Source of the DNA: Natrialba hulunbeirensis JCM 10989
Lineage (GTDB): Archaea > Halobacteriota > Halobacteria > Halobacteriales > Natrialbaceae
DNA length: 64,000 nucleotides
Direction of reading: 5' to 3'
Assembly: GCF_000337575.1 (NCBI RefSeq)
Contig: NZ_AOIM01000013.1
Location: 1-64,000, forward strand
Part shown: positions 1-10,030 of the stretch, in pieces
How positions within the stretch are numbered: the stretch's first letter is position 1
How the letters are laid out: the number at the start of each line of letters is the position of its first letter
The notes under the pieces: generated by a model
Database searches by the model: none
Seen by the model: only the letters and a program-made list of their open reading frames with translations
Told to the model about the DNA's origin: nothing
Program-made: the position numbers and the translations under genes

Positions 1-29
1 GCGCCATCAGAGATGTGTATAAGAGACAG
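1..29. other. Nextera adapter remnant at contig end
   Basis: Bases 11-29 read AGATGTGTATAAGAGACAG, the 19-bp Tn5 mosaic end used in Nextera library preparation. The ten bases before it do not continue the reading frame of the gene that follows in any meaningful way. This is library DNA left at the contig end, so real genome starts at about base 30. Confidence 0.95.
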
Positions 30-31
30 AT

Positions 32-1453
32 GCCGAACTGACCGTCGGCAGCGGCCAGGAAGTACTGACTGCCCGTGCAACGTCGGTCGAACTCGAGGAT
101 ACGGGGCCGTTCGAGTCGAAATCCGGTGAAACCGCAGTCGGGCCGATTCAGGACGGACAGATCGTCTCTGTACCTCAGCAAATCGAGGTGCCGAACGATA
201 TCGAGCCCGGTGAGTACGATGTGTCGGTTCGTGTGCGATACGCGTACACGAGCATGGTTTCTGATCGTGCTGGCGTTACGCAACGACAGACTGCCTCGGA
301 AACCCACGACGTGACCGTCGTCGTTCCCGACGAACCACGGTTCGACATTACCGACGTGAAGACGGATGTCGAGCCAGGTGCCAGCAGCCCTGCGACGATC
401 GAAGTGACGAACACGGGGACCGAACAGGCAAACGTCACGCGTGCCACGATGACCGGTGGAACTGGCGTCACGATCGACGGCAGCACGCCGGAGGCACCAG
501 CAGAGGAGCTCATCGGTGATCTCGAACCGAACGAGTCGACCACGTTCGGAGTCGACGTCGCACTCGATACCGCACTGAGTGGCGGCGAAAAGCCACTCGA
601 CATCCAGTTCAGCTACCGCGATTCCTCGGGTATCGAACGCGAGAGCCAGTCCAAAACGGCGAGCCTCGTCCCCGCCTCAGAGCAGTCGTTCTCCATCGAC
701 AACCTCGAGGACACGCTCGCTGTCGGTTACGATGGCGAGATTACCGGTGAGCTTACGAACGACGGACCGCGGGCAGTCGACGACGCGGTACTGATCGTCG
801 AGCCGATGAGCGAGTCGTTGTTCATCGAGGATACGCGCTACGCGCTCCCAGAACTCGACGCCGGTGAAACGACGACGTTCCGCTACCCGACTGACGTGAG
901 CGGACAGGCCGACGAAGGGCCGCGCCAGCTTCGATTCTCCGTCGAGTACACCGGCAGCGGTGACGCCACACTCGAGGACGGTCCGATTTCAGAGCGCGTC
1001 TTCGTTGACCCACAGCACGATGAGTTCAGCCTGACTGACGACGGGATTTCTGTCCCACAGGGTGAGCAGACATCGTTCGACCTCGTGATTACCAACGAAC
1101 GTCAGGAGATGCTGTCGAATATCGACGCGAAGCTGTACACCGATAGTCCGCTGCAGACGAGCAACGACGAGGCGTTCGTTTCGGAACTCGAGCCCGGTGA
1201 ATCCGCGACGATGACGTTCGACGTGGCGGCGTCCGCCGACGCGCCAGCCGAAACGCATCCGGTCGAGCTCGACTTCGAGTACGAGACCGAACGCGGCGAG
1301 ACGACGATCTCGGACGTCTACCAGCATCCGATCGATGTCGAGGCCGTTGACTCAGACGACGGTGGCAGCTTCATCGGCTCTGCGGTCGGTCTGATGGCAG
1401 CGCTCACAGCGGTTGGTCTCGGCCTCGGATTCTGGTGGCGCGCACGTGAGTGA
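32..1453 (+). CDS. COG1361-type S-layer/CARDB-like surface protein, 5' end missing
   Basis: The reading frame is open from the adapter junction, so the start lies outside the window; the first internal ATG (188) is not the true start. About 470 residues remain. They are Ser/Thr/Asp/Glu-rich with repeated beta-sandwich (Ig/CARDB-like) units, recognisable from recurring phrases such as ELEPGESATMTFDV and LEPNESTTFGVDV that mark the end of each unit. A single C-terminal membrane helix (GSAVGLMAALTAVGLGLGFWW) and a short basic tail anchor it with the bulk outside the cell. It lies 90 bp upstream of an RND exporter in the same direction. In haloarchaea these two families are commonly paired, so it may be the exporter's external partner; that role is inferred. 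Confidence 0.8.
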   Translation, partial: AELTVGSGQEVLTARATSVELEDTGPFESKSGETAVGPIQDGQIVSVPQQIEVPNDIEPGEYDVSVRVRYAYTSMVSDRAGVTQRQTASETHDVTVVVPDEPRFDITDVKTDVEPGASSPATIEVTNTGTEQANVTRATMTGGTGVTIDGSTPEAPAEELIGDLEPNESTTFGVDVALDTALSGGEKPLDIQFSYRDSSGIERESQSKTASLVPASEQSFSIDNLEDTLAVGYDGEITGELTNDGPRAVDDAVLIVEPMSESLFIEDTRYALPELDAGETTTFRYPTDVSGQADEGPRQLRFSVEYTGSGDATLEDGPISERVFVDPQHDEFSLTDDGISVPQGEQTSFDLVITNERQEMLSNIDAKLYTDSPLQTSNDEAFVSELEPGESATMTFDVAASADAPAETHPVELDFEYETERGETTISDVYQHPIDVEAVDSDDGGSFIGSAVGLMAALTAVGLGLGFWWRARE

Positions 1454-1543
1454 ACGGATGTGTCGACTCACCGTTTCACGCCGTGAACTCGGTTTCAGGC
1501 CCTGTCGTGAGCAAACCAGTGTCCGACGAATGTCCAAAGAGCG

Positions 1544-4195
1544 ATGAGTGAAGATCGATCGGATCAGCCGGCGGAGACACGAGGAGAGTCGGCATCAGAG
1601 ACATCGTCATCAGAGAGCGGTGATACCGGTGTGAGCCTCTTTGGGACACTGAGTGATCGACTGGGCTCGCTCGGTGGTGGCTCCGGTGGTAGTTCGGATG
1701 GTGGTTCAGCTGGCGGATCGCGCGGCGATGATCCGTTTACTCGCCGCGTCAATCCCCTGATTACGAACCGACCCTGGACCGTCGTTCTAGTCTTTCTCCT
1801 GCTGACGGGTGTCTTCCTCGGCGGTGCAATTGGTGGTGGTGCCGGGCAGGAAGCCGGTGCTGACCAGTTCACCGAAGACACCGAGGCCTACGAGGCGTTC
1901 GAGGAGATGCAGGAGAACTTCGACCGTGGTGAGCGCTCGAGCGGTGGCACGTCGGCACAACTGTTCATTACGGATGAGCGAAACGTCCTCTCGGAGCCAA
2001 ATCTATTGCGGATGCTTGAGTTCCAGGATCGGATCGAGAACGACGGCGACCTTCGGGTTGTCTCGAGTACCAGTCCGGCCTCGCTGGTCGCCACGCAGCT
2101 CGATCCGTCGGCGACGACGCCCGAAGAGCAGTACCGGGCAGTCGACAGGGCCTCTCAGCGCCAACTCGACGAAGCGATTGCAACGGCCGACGAGACGAGT
2201 GGACTGCCGGTGAGCACGGACTTTACCCGCTCGTCGGCGAGTGCGAGCGTCGCACAGGTCGCGATCACGTACGATACGCCTCCGATGGCGGAGACGAGTG
2301 ATTATGCGAATCTGCAGTTCGAAACCCAGGACCTCGCGGACGAGATCGACGGCTTCGACACCGACGACAACGTCGTTATCTTCGGTGACGCGATTCTCGA
2401 AGAGGAGACCCTGCAGTTGCTCGGCGACACATCGATCGTCGTCTTCCCGGCGGCGATCATCCTGATCCTGTTCTTCCTGCTCGTTGCCTACCGTGATCCG
2501 ATCGACCTCGGTCTCGGACTCGTTGCGCTGGTGATGACGATGATCTGGACGTTCGGGTTCATGGGATTCGCCCAGATTCCGTTCTCGGACGCACTTATCA
2601 CCGTCTTCCCGCTGTTGCTCGCTGTCGGGATTGACTTCGGGATTCATATTATCAACCGATACCGCGAGGAGCGCACGACCGGTGTCCCGATCGGGGAGGC
2701 GATGCAGATTACGACCGGACAGTTGACGACTGCGTTGCTCATCGTCACGGTAACGACTGTCTTCAGCTTCGGCGCGAATCTCATCAGCGAGATGACCCGC
2801 GACTTCGGAATCGTCGCGGCTGGCGGGATCATCTTTACGTTCCTCATCTTTGGCGTCTTCTTGCCGGCAGGAAAGGTCGGGTTCGACCGGCTCCGCGAGG
2901 GAACTCGATTCCCCGAGTTCGGGACGACACCGCTCGGAAGCGAGCAGTCGTTCCTGGGGCGGGTGCTCCCGGTCGGTGTTCACATCGCTCGGGCAGTTCC
3001 AGTGCTCTTTCTCGTCACGATGCTCGTTATCGGGACGGGAGCTGCCGCGTACGGAGTCGGCGTCGACACCGAGTTCGACGACGAGGCGTTCTTCCCCGAC
3101 GAGGAACGTCTCGAGCAGTACGAGGCACTTCCCGAGCCGTTTGCAGCAGGTGACTATACCTTCCTGACGGTACTCGATCACATGGAGGAGGACTTTGAGC
3201 AAGGGCTCGAAGGCTCGGTAACCGTCTACATCGAGGATCCAGGGCTCAGAGACGACGACGCACTCAGAGAGATCGATCAGGCGCTCCAGCGTCCGCCCGC
3301 CGCCTTCGAATCGGACGGCAGACAGGCCGACGCGAACAGCCTGCTCGATACGATCGAGGCGCAGGCGGCCGCCGATCCCACGTTTGACGCGACCGTCACG
3401 CGATACGACAGTAGTGGCGACGAAATCCCAGACCGTGAGATCGACGCGGTCTACGACGCGCTGTTCGACACCGCGCCGGACGAGGCCGCGGACCGTCTGA
3501 CAACCGACCGAAGCGCCACGCGAATCGACATTCAGGTCGATGTCGACGCCGAGCAGGACGAGGCCGTCGCTGCGGCGACCGAGGTCGCCAACGATATGTC
3601 ACTCGATGCAACACCGACCGGCCAGCTCGTGTTGTTCGAGACCGTCATCGAACAGACGACCGACTCGTCGCTCACCAGTCTGTTTGTCGCGTTTGTGTTG
3701 ACAATCGTCTTCCTCGTGCTCTCGTACTGGTGGCTCGAGGGCCGGGCCATCTACGGCGTTATCAACCTCGTCCCCGTGTTGCTCGCCGTTGCACTGCTCG
3801 CTGGATCGATGCGACTGTTCGACATCCCGCTAAGTCCGATCAACGCACCGATCCTCTCGGTATCGATCGGACTCGGCGTCGACTACACGGTCCACCTGAT
3901 GCACCGGTTCGTCGACGAGTACGAGGAACGCGAGGACACTCACGAGGCGCTGCTCGTAACGGTGCAGGGAACTGGCGGCGCGCTCACTGGCAGCATGCTC
4001 ACGACCGTCTGTGGCCTTGGCGTGCTGTACCTTGCGCTGATTCCGCTAATCATGGAGTTCGGCTTGCTGCTCGCACTCGGCGTCTTCTACGCCTGGTTCA
4101 CGTCGATTCTCGTCCTCCCGTCGGTCGTGATCGTCTGGGACCGACTCGAGCAACGCTACGGTGAACTCGAGTGGTTCCCGTCGACGACGGCGTAG
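1544..4195 (+). CDS. RND superfamily (MMPL-type) exporter
   Basis: An 883-residue membrane protein of the RND/MMPL family, which uses the ion gradient to move lipids or other hydrophobic compounds across the membrane. A Ser/Gly-rich cytoplasmic tail precedes a first helix at about residues 78-98. A large extracellular domain follows, then a block of about five helices, and the whole pattern repeats in the second half. The signature helix-4 motifs are visible twice: GIDFGIHIINRYREE near residue 361 and GLGVDYTVHLMHRF near residue 776. Length and two-fold repeat fit a full 12-helix member. The substrate is not evident; the upstream surface protein is the likely partner. Confidence 0.88.
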   Translation: MSEDRSDQPAETRGESASETSSSESGDTGVSLFGTLSDRLGSLGGGSGGSSDGGSAGGSRGDDPFTRRVNPLITNRPWTVVLVFLLLTGVFLGGAIGGGAGQEAGADQFTEDTEAYEAFEEMQENFDRGERSSGGTSAQLFITDERNVLSEPNLLRMLEFQDRIENDGDLRVVSSTSPASLVATQLDPSATTPEEQYRAVDRASQRQLDEAIATADETSGLPVSTDFTRSSASASVAQVAITYDTPPMAETSDYANLQFETQDLADEIDGFDTDDNVVIFGDAILEEETLQLLGDTSIVVFPAAIILILFFLLVAYRDPIDLGLGLVALVMTMIWTFGFMGFAQIPFSDALITVFPLLLAVGIDFGIHIINRYREERTTGVPIGEAMQITTGQLTTALLIVTVTTVFSFGANLISEMTRDFGIVAAGGIIFTFLIFGVFLPAGKVGFDRLREGTRFPEFGTTPLGSEQSFLGRVLPVGVHIARAVPVLFLVTMLVIGTGAAAYGVGVDTEFDDEAFFPDEERLEQYEALPEPFAAGDYTFLTVLDHMEEDFEQGLEGSVTVYIEDPGLRDDDALREIDQALQRPPAAFESDGRQADANSLLDTIEAQAAADPTFDATVTRYDSSGDEIPDREIDAVYDALFDTAPDEAADRLTTDRSATRIDIQVDVDAEQDEAVAAATEVANDMSLDATPTGQLVLFETVIEQTTDSSLTSLFVAFVLTIVFLVLSYWWLEGRAIYGVINLVPVLLAVALLAGSMRLFDIPLSPINAPILSVSIGLGVDYTVHLMHRFVDEYEEREDTHEALLVTVQGTGGALTGSMLTTVCGLGVLYLALIPLIMEFGLLLALGVFYAWFTSILVLPSVVIVWDRLEQRYGELEWFPSTTA

Positions 4196-4303
4196 TCGGG
4201 AGTGAACCACGGATCGGGTTGGCTTCTGTTCCGGCTTCGATCGCAGTCAGTTCGGTGTTATGTGACCAGTCTTCTACTACCCCGCAACACCCACAGAGTA
4301 TGT

Positions 4304-4804
4304 CTATACCTGTCTTGACCCGTGTCGATGGCGACTCAGAAGCCAGACCACGAGTGCACTCACACCCGCACCGAGCGCCGGCCATCGATCACTGCTCAGG
4401 AACAGATCTGCGGCCGGGAAGCGGTAGCCAGAAATCGGCCAGAACACCGCGTAGGAGTGTCCTGTGGCAGTCACGAGCACGATATCGAGGACGTGGTGAG
4501 ACACGATTCCGACAACGATAAGCGCGAGTGCGCGCCGACGCAGATCTGGCGAGACGAACAACGAACCGAGCAGTGCGACGATGAGCGTTCCAACAAGCGT
4601 GTGCAACGGTGCCCAGGAGAACGGAACCCCGAGCAGGAACGAGACCGCCGGATCCGGGAGTAGTAACTCGATCTTGACGAAATCGGGTGCGAGCGCGCCG
4701 ATCATCACCAACGTCACATGTGCCGGTCGCATCCACTCGTAGCGCATCGACAACAGCGTTCCAATTACGTACCCGGCTAACACGTGGGTCAACACGTCAG
4801 CCAC
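4304..4804 (-). CDS. Membrane-bound metal-dependent hydrolase family (DUF457/YdjM-like)
   Basis: A membrane protein with four to five helices and conserved polar residues of the YdjM/DUF457 'metal-dependent hydrolase' family: THVLAGY near the N-terminus, ALAPDFVKIE in the first loop, PLHTLVGT and VSHHVLDIV later. I chose the GTG at 4804, giving ADVLTHVLAGY at the N-terminus as is usual for the family, over the ATG at 4828. The GTG start overlaps the end of the upstream gene by only 8 bp, which suggests translational coupling. The biochemical role of the family is poorly defined. Confidence 0.75.
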   Translation of the reverse strand: MADVLTHVLAGYVIGTLLSMRYEWMRPAHVTLVMIGALAPDFVKIELLLPDPAVSFLLGVPFSWAPLHTLVGTLIVALLGSLFVSPDLRRRALALIVVGIVSHHVLDIVLVTATGHSYAVFWPISGYRFPAADLFLSSDRWPALGAGVSALVVWLLSRHRHGSRQV

Positions 4805-5393
4805 GGCGCTCACCTCCCGCTCCGCCACGGCTGGGCGCTCGTAGCGTCGTGAGCCAGTCTGTGAATCGACTCGAGAGCCATCTCGTCACCGACAACCGAC
4901 GCTCTCGCGGGACGAACGCCAGGCGCTCTCGATCGAATCGCCACCCACACGCGAACCGACCGACGACCCACAGCCCACCGAGCAGCGACACCGCGTACAT
5001 ATACTGCATCTCGTTCGACTGCCGGGTGACCGTCCGCTCCGCGACCAGCGTCGACTCGTCCTCGAGTGTCCCGTAAGCAGTAAGCTGGTCACCGGACTCG
5101 AGTGGGCCGCCAGTAGTCACCAGCGTGTCATCGGCACCGACGATGGTGAACTGGCCGTAGCCGCTGGCCCTGGTTGCGATGACGACGGGCTCGGTGCTGA
5201 CGACTTCGCCGCCGAGGGTGACCGCAGAACCGACGTAGGCGGCCCGGTCCTGTGGGACATCGGTTTCGTCGGGACCGGGTTGTTCCATCGGTTCGGCTGG
5301 CGATGCGCCGGCCCAGACCATGAGTCCGAAGAGGAGCGCAAGCAAGAGCAGGATTGCAAGCAGGCGACCGCGCTGACCGAACGGTTCCGCCAT
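4797..5393 (-). CDS. Hypothetical membrane protein with central OB-like domain
   Basis: A 198-residue protein with an N-terminal helix (LLAILLLLALLFGLMVWAG), a central beta-rich stretch (residues about 50-115, GGEVVSTEPVVIAT... QFTIVGADDTLV ... GDQLTAYGTLED) that reads like a small OB fold, and a second helix near residue 135. The tail is basic and Arg-rich and should be cytoplasmic. It precedes and slightly overlaps the DUF457 gene, so the two are probably co-transcribed. I do not recognise a named function. Confidence 0.7.
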   Translation of the reverse strand: MAEPFGQRGRLLAILLLLALLFGLMVWAGASPAEPMEQPGPDETDVPQDRAAYVGSAVTLGGEVVSTEPVVIATRASGYGQFTIVGADDTLVTTGGPLESGDQLTAYGTLEDESTLVAERTVTRQSNEMQYMYAVSLLGGLWVVGRFACGWRFDRERLAFVPRERRLSVTRWLSSRFTDWLTTLRAPSRGGAGGERRG

Positions 5394-5482
5394 GTGTTCG
5401 GATGGAGAGAACGGAAGGGAGGGAATAGGTTTTCTGATCCGGTTGTCGTGGTACCGTGTCGGGTGTATTTTGCACCCCTAGT

Positions 5483-6997
5483 TTAGCGCCTGATGTCCTC
5501 GAGTACCTTCCAGAGCTGGCGGATCACGATCGTGCAGTCGAACCAGATGGACTGTTTGCGGATGTACTCGAGATCGTATCGGAGTTTCATGTTGGGGTCG
5601 GTGCTCTTTGCGTCGTTAATCTGAGCGAGACCCGTAAGCCCTGGTTTGACAAACCAGCGCTTTCGCCACGCGGGAACGTCCTGTTCGAGCAGCGGTTCTT
5701 CGCTGGTCCAGACCGCACGGGGGCCGACAACGCTCATTTCACCGAGCAGGATCGACCACAGCTGAGGGAGTTCGTCGAGGTGAGTTGTTCGGAGGACGCG
5801 TCCGACCCGCGTAATGCGGTCGTTGTCTTCGTCGTCGGTCGGCGTCGCGGACTCGCCTTCCGGGACCATCGTCCGGAACTTGTAGACTGGGAACGTCTCA
5901 CCGAACCCGGCAGTCCGGTGCTGGCTGTACAGCACGGGCCCAGGGCTGTCGAGTTTGATCGCAAGTGCAATGACGAGCATGAGCGGTGCAAACACGAGCA
6001 GTCCGACAGCAGCGAAGCAGATGTCGAAGACGCGCTTGAAGAAGTGATCGAACGGATCCCATGGTTCGAGATCGATATCGACCAACGTATCGACAGCACC
6101 GTTTGCGACCAGCACACTATCAGCGTACTTGCGGTGGACTTTCGCTCGCACGCCGTGTTCGTGACAGGCATCGAGCGCACCGAAGAACTCGGCACGGTCG
6201 GGCTGCTGGAAGGCAAGCACAACGGTATCGATGTCGTACTCGATCAGCACGTCCTCGAGTCGCGAGAGACCGCCGAGTCGAGTCAACGAATCAACGGTGC
6301 CGTGGTCTTCGTGACGTAGTGTGCCGGCATTCGGAGCTGTTTCGTCGGATGCTTCTCCATCCGGATCGTGGTCGTGGTCGCCAGTCTGTTGCTTCGGTGT
6401 GTCTCCGACGACGACGCCACCGTCAGTCGTCAGGTGTGTCCCGGCCGTCCGTTCGTCGAACGAGAATGTCGCAACCGTCGACGGGCAGAGGTAGCCAAGT
6501 ACCGGTGCATCGATTTCGGGAGCGATGCGTTCAATCTGGCCGAGGTCATCGCCGACGATGAGCGTCCGCGAAGCGGTCGTCCCAGGATGACGACGAATAA
6601 CGAGAAACAGCAGCGGAATCGCCACCAGAAGCATACCTGCGATCATCGCAAGCGTCGCTCGTGGCAGGCGGTGTGACCACTTGAAGTAGCCAAGCGCTGC
6701 GAGTGCGAGCAGTGCGACGATAACGCGCTTCTGGGAGAACACCACCAGATCAAGCGTCCGTCGCGGCTGGGGCTTGTACAGTGGAGTGAGACAGCCAACG
6801 ACTGCGACCACGCTCAATGTAATCGCCCAGTACAGCGACGGTCCCGAAAGCACCGTTACCTCAAGTCGGTTGAATAGTGGGACGTACGTGGTAAAGAGGG
6901 TCTGTGAAACGGGGTGGTTTGCAGCGAGCACGGCAGTGATCGTTACCATCATCACGCCGAGCATGCTTCCGATCCGAAACCGCCACCCAGTCAGCAT
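5483..6997 (-). CDS. Polyprenyl-phosphate sugar phosphotransferase (bacterial-type sugar transferase)
   Basis: A 504-residue member of the WbaP/WcaJ-type polyprenyl glycosylphosphotransferase family, which moves a sugar 1-phosphate onto a polyprenyl phosphate carrier to start glycan assembly. Four or five N-terminal helices (to about residue 135) are followed by a cytoplasmic nucleotide-binding-like domain (TLIVGDDLGQIERI near 145). The catalytic domain starts at about residue 315 with FKRVFDICFAAVGLL. Signature motifs are KFRTM near 370, LDELPQLWSILLGEMSVVGPR, and KPGLTGLAQIN. An acidic insert (GDHDHDPDGEASDE) sits in the middle domain. No other glycan genes are adjacent, which is unusual for this family. 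Confidence 0.88.
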   Translation of the reverse strand: MLTGWRFRIGSMLGVMMVTITAVLAANHPVSQTLFTTYVPLFNRLEVTVLSGPSLYWAITLSVVAVVGCLTPLYKPQPRRTLDLVVFSQKRVIVALLALAALGYFKWSHRLPRATLAMIAGMLLVAIPLLFLVIRRHPGTTASRTLIVGDDLGQIERIAPEIDAPVLGYLCPSTVATFSFDERTAGTHLTTDGGVVVGDTPKQQTGDHDHDPDGEASDETAPNAGTLRHEDHGTVDSLTRLGGLSRLEDVLIEYDIDTVVLAFQQPDRAEFFGALDACHEHGVRAKVHRKYADSVLVANGAVDTLVDIDLEPWDPFDHFFKRVFDICFAAVGLLVFAPLMLVIALAIKLDSPGPVLYSQHRTAGFGETFPVYKFRTMVPEGESATPTDDEDNDRITRVGRVLRTTHLDELPQLWSILLGEMSVVGPRAVWTSEEPLLEQDVPAWRKRWFVKPGLTGLAQINDAKSTDPNMKLRYDLEYIRKQSIWFDCTIVIRQLWKVLEDIRR

Positions 6998-7180
6998 TCG
7001 TTACGACTCACGTGTCGGCGTCGGCATAAAGTTGTTGAATAAATCACCTTCTGATACTGTCTCACCCGCGAGAACGGCCGTATTCGGCCAGTAACGTTAT
7101 CACGGATCACTAGCCGTATCGGTCAGCAATTCAGCACTCGTGACGAGACGACAGTGACAAGCACGAAAGGAAAACGTCGG

Positions 7181-7978
7181 TTAGAACGGGAACAGCGAGT
7201 CGGCGTCCGGATCACGTTCGAGGAGTTCGATCTCGTGACCGTCCTGATCCTTCGTGAACGCATACATGTTGTCGTTGCTCTCGGGATCCCGATAATCCGG
7301 TGCCTCGCGGGTCAACAGCTGCTCCCAGTCCTCCTCGAGATCATCAACACGAACGCAGAGATGCCCCCAGGCGTCGCCCATGTCGTAGCTGCGACCGTCG
7401 TAGTTGTAGGTGAGCTCGAGTGCCATCTCCTCTGGGGCGGCATCCTCGGGCTTCAGGAAGTAGTTCGCAAAGGTGTCTGCCTCCCAGCGGCCGGTGTGTT
7501 CGTACTCGAACTTGCGAGTCCAGTAGCCGAGCGCCTCGTCAGCATCCTCGACGCGGATCATCGTGTGGTCGAGCGACCAGAGCGCACCCTCGTCGGGGTC
7601 GCGCTTGACGATCTCGATCTCGTGGCCGTCCGGATCCTTGACGAACGCGTAGCGCCCGCCACAGGACTCTGGATCGCGATAGTCCTCGACGCCCTCGTCC
7701 ATGAGCTGCTGGTAGTAGTCCTCGAGTTCCCCCTCGGGAACGCGGACGGCGATGTGCCCCCAGGCGTCACCGACCTCGAGGTCGTCTTCGCCCTCGTTGT
7801 GAGTGAGTTCGAGCATCGCACCGTCCTCGTGCATCTCTTCGGGGCCGAGATAGACGATGGTGAAGCCGTCGCCCTCGTAGCGATCTTTCTCTTCGTACTC
7901 GAGATGGGTCTGGTACCACTCGAGTGACTCCTCGAGGTTTGCGACACGAAGCATCACGTGGTCGAGCGTTCCGTCCAT
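7181..7978 (-). CDS. Tandem VOC (glyoxalase/dioxygenase superfamily) protein
   Basis: A 265-residue protein made of two VOC domains. The first begins LDHVMLRVANLEESLEWY and ends YAFVKDPDGHEIEIV; the second begins LDHTMIRVEDADEALGYW and ends YAFTKDQDGHEIELLE. Each domain keeps an N-terminal His and a C-terminal Glu expected to bind a divalent metal, as in glyoxalase I. I placed the start at the ATG at 7978, where the first VOC domain begins; the frame stays open upstream but that part is antisense to the next gene. The substrate is not predictable; lactoylglutathione lyase-like activity is a family-based guess. Confidence 0.85.
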   Translation of the reverse strand: MDGTLDHVMLRVANLEESLEWYQTHLEYEEKDRYEGDGFTIVYLGPEEMHEDGAMLELTHNEGEDDLEVGDAWGHIAVRVPEGELEDYYQQLMDEGVEDYRDPESCGGRYAFVKDPDGHEIEIVKRDPDEGALWSLDHTMIRVEDADEALGYWTRKFEYEHTGRWEADTFANYFLKPEDAAPEEMALELTYNYDGRSYDMGDAWGHLCVRVDDLEEDWEQLLTREAPDYRDPESNDNMYAFTKDQDGHEIELLERDPDADSLFPF

Positions 7979-8105
7979 GGGCGGGCAAACGCCGGGAATT
8001 GGCAAAAGAGTGGCGAATGCGGAGGTCCGTTCGGCGCGAGGAGGGGGTAAACGGCAGTGTGATCGGCTCGGACGATCGGCGATGGTGCCGATCTGCAGGT
8101 GACGA

Positions 8106-9800
8106 TCAGTCGTCGCTTCCGTGGGTGGAACTGGCGTCAGTATCGCGGGTGACGGCCGAGGCCTTCGGATCGACGCCGCGGCGGCGTCCGTCGAGTTCCG
8201 AGAGGGCGTAGACGAGTCCAACGAGCAGGACGACGCCGATCGGGAGGAAGACGACAGGGGACACCGAGAGGTACCCATAGAGGAGGTAGCAGACGACGAC
8301 GACGGCCATGACCGTGGCAGCGTAGTACATCTGCGTCCGAATGTGGTCGATGAGATCCGCGCCGGTGAACGTCGATGAGAGCACGGAGGTATCCGAAATC
8401 GGTGACGTGTGGTCGCCGAAGATCGCACCGGAGAACACCGCACCGACGATGACCGGCATCAGTTCGAAGGTACCAGTGAGGTTGTAAGCAACCGTGATGG
8501 CAATCGGCGTCACGATCCCCATCGTCGCCCAGGACGACCCCATCGTGAACGCGACGAAGGCGGCGACGAAGAGGACGACGATCGGGAGCAGTTCGGGCGA
8601 GACGACGCCTTCTGCGACGCCCGCCACGTAGTCGCCGGTCCCGAGGTCCTCCGCAACGGCGCTGATCGACCACGCGAGGACGAGGACGGTCACTGCGGTC
8701 AGCATGAGGTTGAATCCTTCGAGTACCGTCTCGACGCTGTCGTCGAGGTCGAATAGGTCGTAGGCGAGCCCGATGATGACTGCCGTCGCGACCATGGCGA
8801 ACGAGCCCCAGACGAGCGCGGCGGCGAAGTCGCCGGCCCCGACGATGTCAACAGGAACCTGAACGACGCCGTCCTCGTTCATGGCCTCCGTGATCGTCGT
8901 CGGTGCTCCCTCCTCGGCCTGTTCGGCGACCCACTCCTGATACCCAGTCCAGAACGCACCGACGAGTGTCACCGCGATGAGAGTCGCGATCGGCGCGAAG
9001 AACGTCCGGAGCATCGGCTTCTCCTCGATCGGTTCGCGAAGGTCTTCCTCGACCTCCTGGAGTGGCTGTGCGTCATCTCGGTTCACCTTCCCCGTCTGCC
9101 AGGAGCGGTGTTCCGCGGTGAGCATCTCGCCGTAGTCGCGTCGTGAAAGGACGATAACGCCAACCATCACGATCGCAAGCAGCGAGTACGTGTTGAACGG
9201 AATCGAACCGACGAACGTTTCGAAGACGCCCGGCACATCCTCCGCGGCGACGTTGAGATCATCGTCGTTGATCAGACTCTCGTACCCCTCGTCGATCATC
9301 GACAGCTGAAACGCGACCCAACTCGAGAGTCCGATGGTTGCGACCGGCGCGGCAGTCGAGTCCACGATATAGGACAGCTTCTCGCGCGACATCCGCATCT
9401 GATCGGAGATTTCGCGCATCGTGTTGCCGACGATCGCCGTGTTTGCGTAGTCGTCGAAGAACAGGAGCATCCCGAGAATCCACGTGGAAAGTCCGGTGGC
9501 CCGCTGAGTCTGTAATCGCTCTGTCGCCCAGTTTCGAACTGCCGTTGCGCCGCCGAGACGCCAGATAAGTGCCACGCCAGAGCCGAGCAGGAGCGTGAAG
9601 ACAAGAATCTGTGCGTGGAAGACATCACCGATCGAACCGGTGATCCAGGCGAACGTCTGTCCAATTCCATGCGTTCCCGTTGCGATGATGCCGCCCGACC
9701 AGATCCCGACGAACAACGACAGAATCGGTCTGCGTGTCACGATCGCGAGTGCGATCGCGAGCAGCGGCGGAACGAGTGATATCGCACCAAAATCCGACAT
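8106..9800 (-). CDS. nhaC: Na+/H+ antiporter NhaC family protein
   Basis: A 564-residue polytopic membrane protein with about 12 helices. Family features include GIWSGGIIATG near the N-terminus, LGMLLFFDDYANTAIVGNTMREI, and TMGSSWATMGIVTPIA plus GAIFGDHTSPISDTSVLSS in the C-terminal half. NhaC proteins exchange Na+ for H+, central to sodium export in a haloarchaeon. The C-terminus is a short acidic cytoplasmic tail. A broken relative lies at 21,036-21,641. Confidence 0.9.
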   Translation of the reverse strand: MSDFGAISLVPPLLAIALAIVTRRPILSLFVGIWSGGIIATGTHGIGQTFAWITGSIGDVFHAQILVFTLLLGSGVALIWRLGGATAVRNWATERLQTQRATGLSTWILGMLLFFDDYANTAIVGNTMREISDQMRMSREKLSYIVDSTAAPVATIGLSSWVAFQLSMIDEGYESLINDDDLNVAAEDVPGVFETFVGSIPFNTYSLLAIVMVGVIVLSRRDYGEMLTAEHRSWQTGKVNRDDAQPLQEVEEDLREPIEEKPMLRTFFAPIATLIAVTLVGAFWTGYQEWVAEQAEEGAPTTITEAMNEDGVVQVPVDIVGAGDFAAALVWGSFAMVATAVIIGLAYDLFDLDDSVETVLEGFNLMLTAVTVLVLAWSISAVAEDLGTGDYVAGVAEGVVSPELLPIVVLFVAAFVAFTMGSSWATMGIVTPIAITVAYNLTGTFELMPVIVGAVFSGAIFGDHTSPISDTSVLSSTFTGADLIDHIRTQMYYAATVMAVVVVCYLLYGYLSVSPVVFLPIGVVLLVGLVYALSELDGRRRGVDPKASAVTRDTDASSTHGSDD

Positions 9801-10030
9801 GTGTCACTATTTATCGGGTGCGCAGATAATCCTACTCATTCGATTGTTTGTCCTATCGTTCATTATATTCTTGAAAGTACGGCCGTCGCTCGTGCGTGCC
9901 TGTCAAATTACTACGTCCTGCGTCACGACTCGTTCACTCGCGTTGCACTCGAGACGGACTGTACAATCGTGATACGACCGGACCACCGGTCGAGGGGTAC
10001 CAACGCGTATCGAACAAACGTGTCTGTCCG

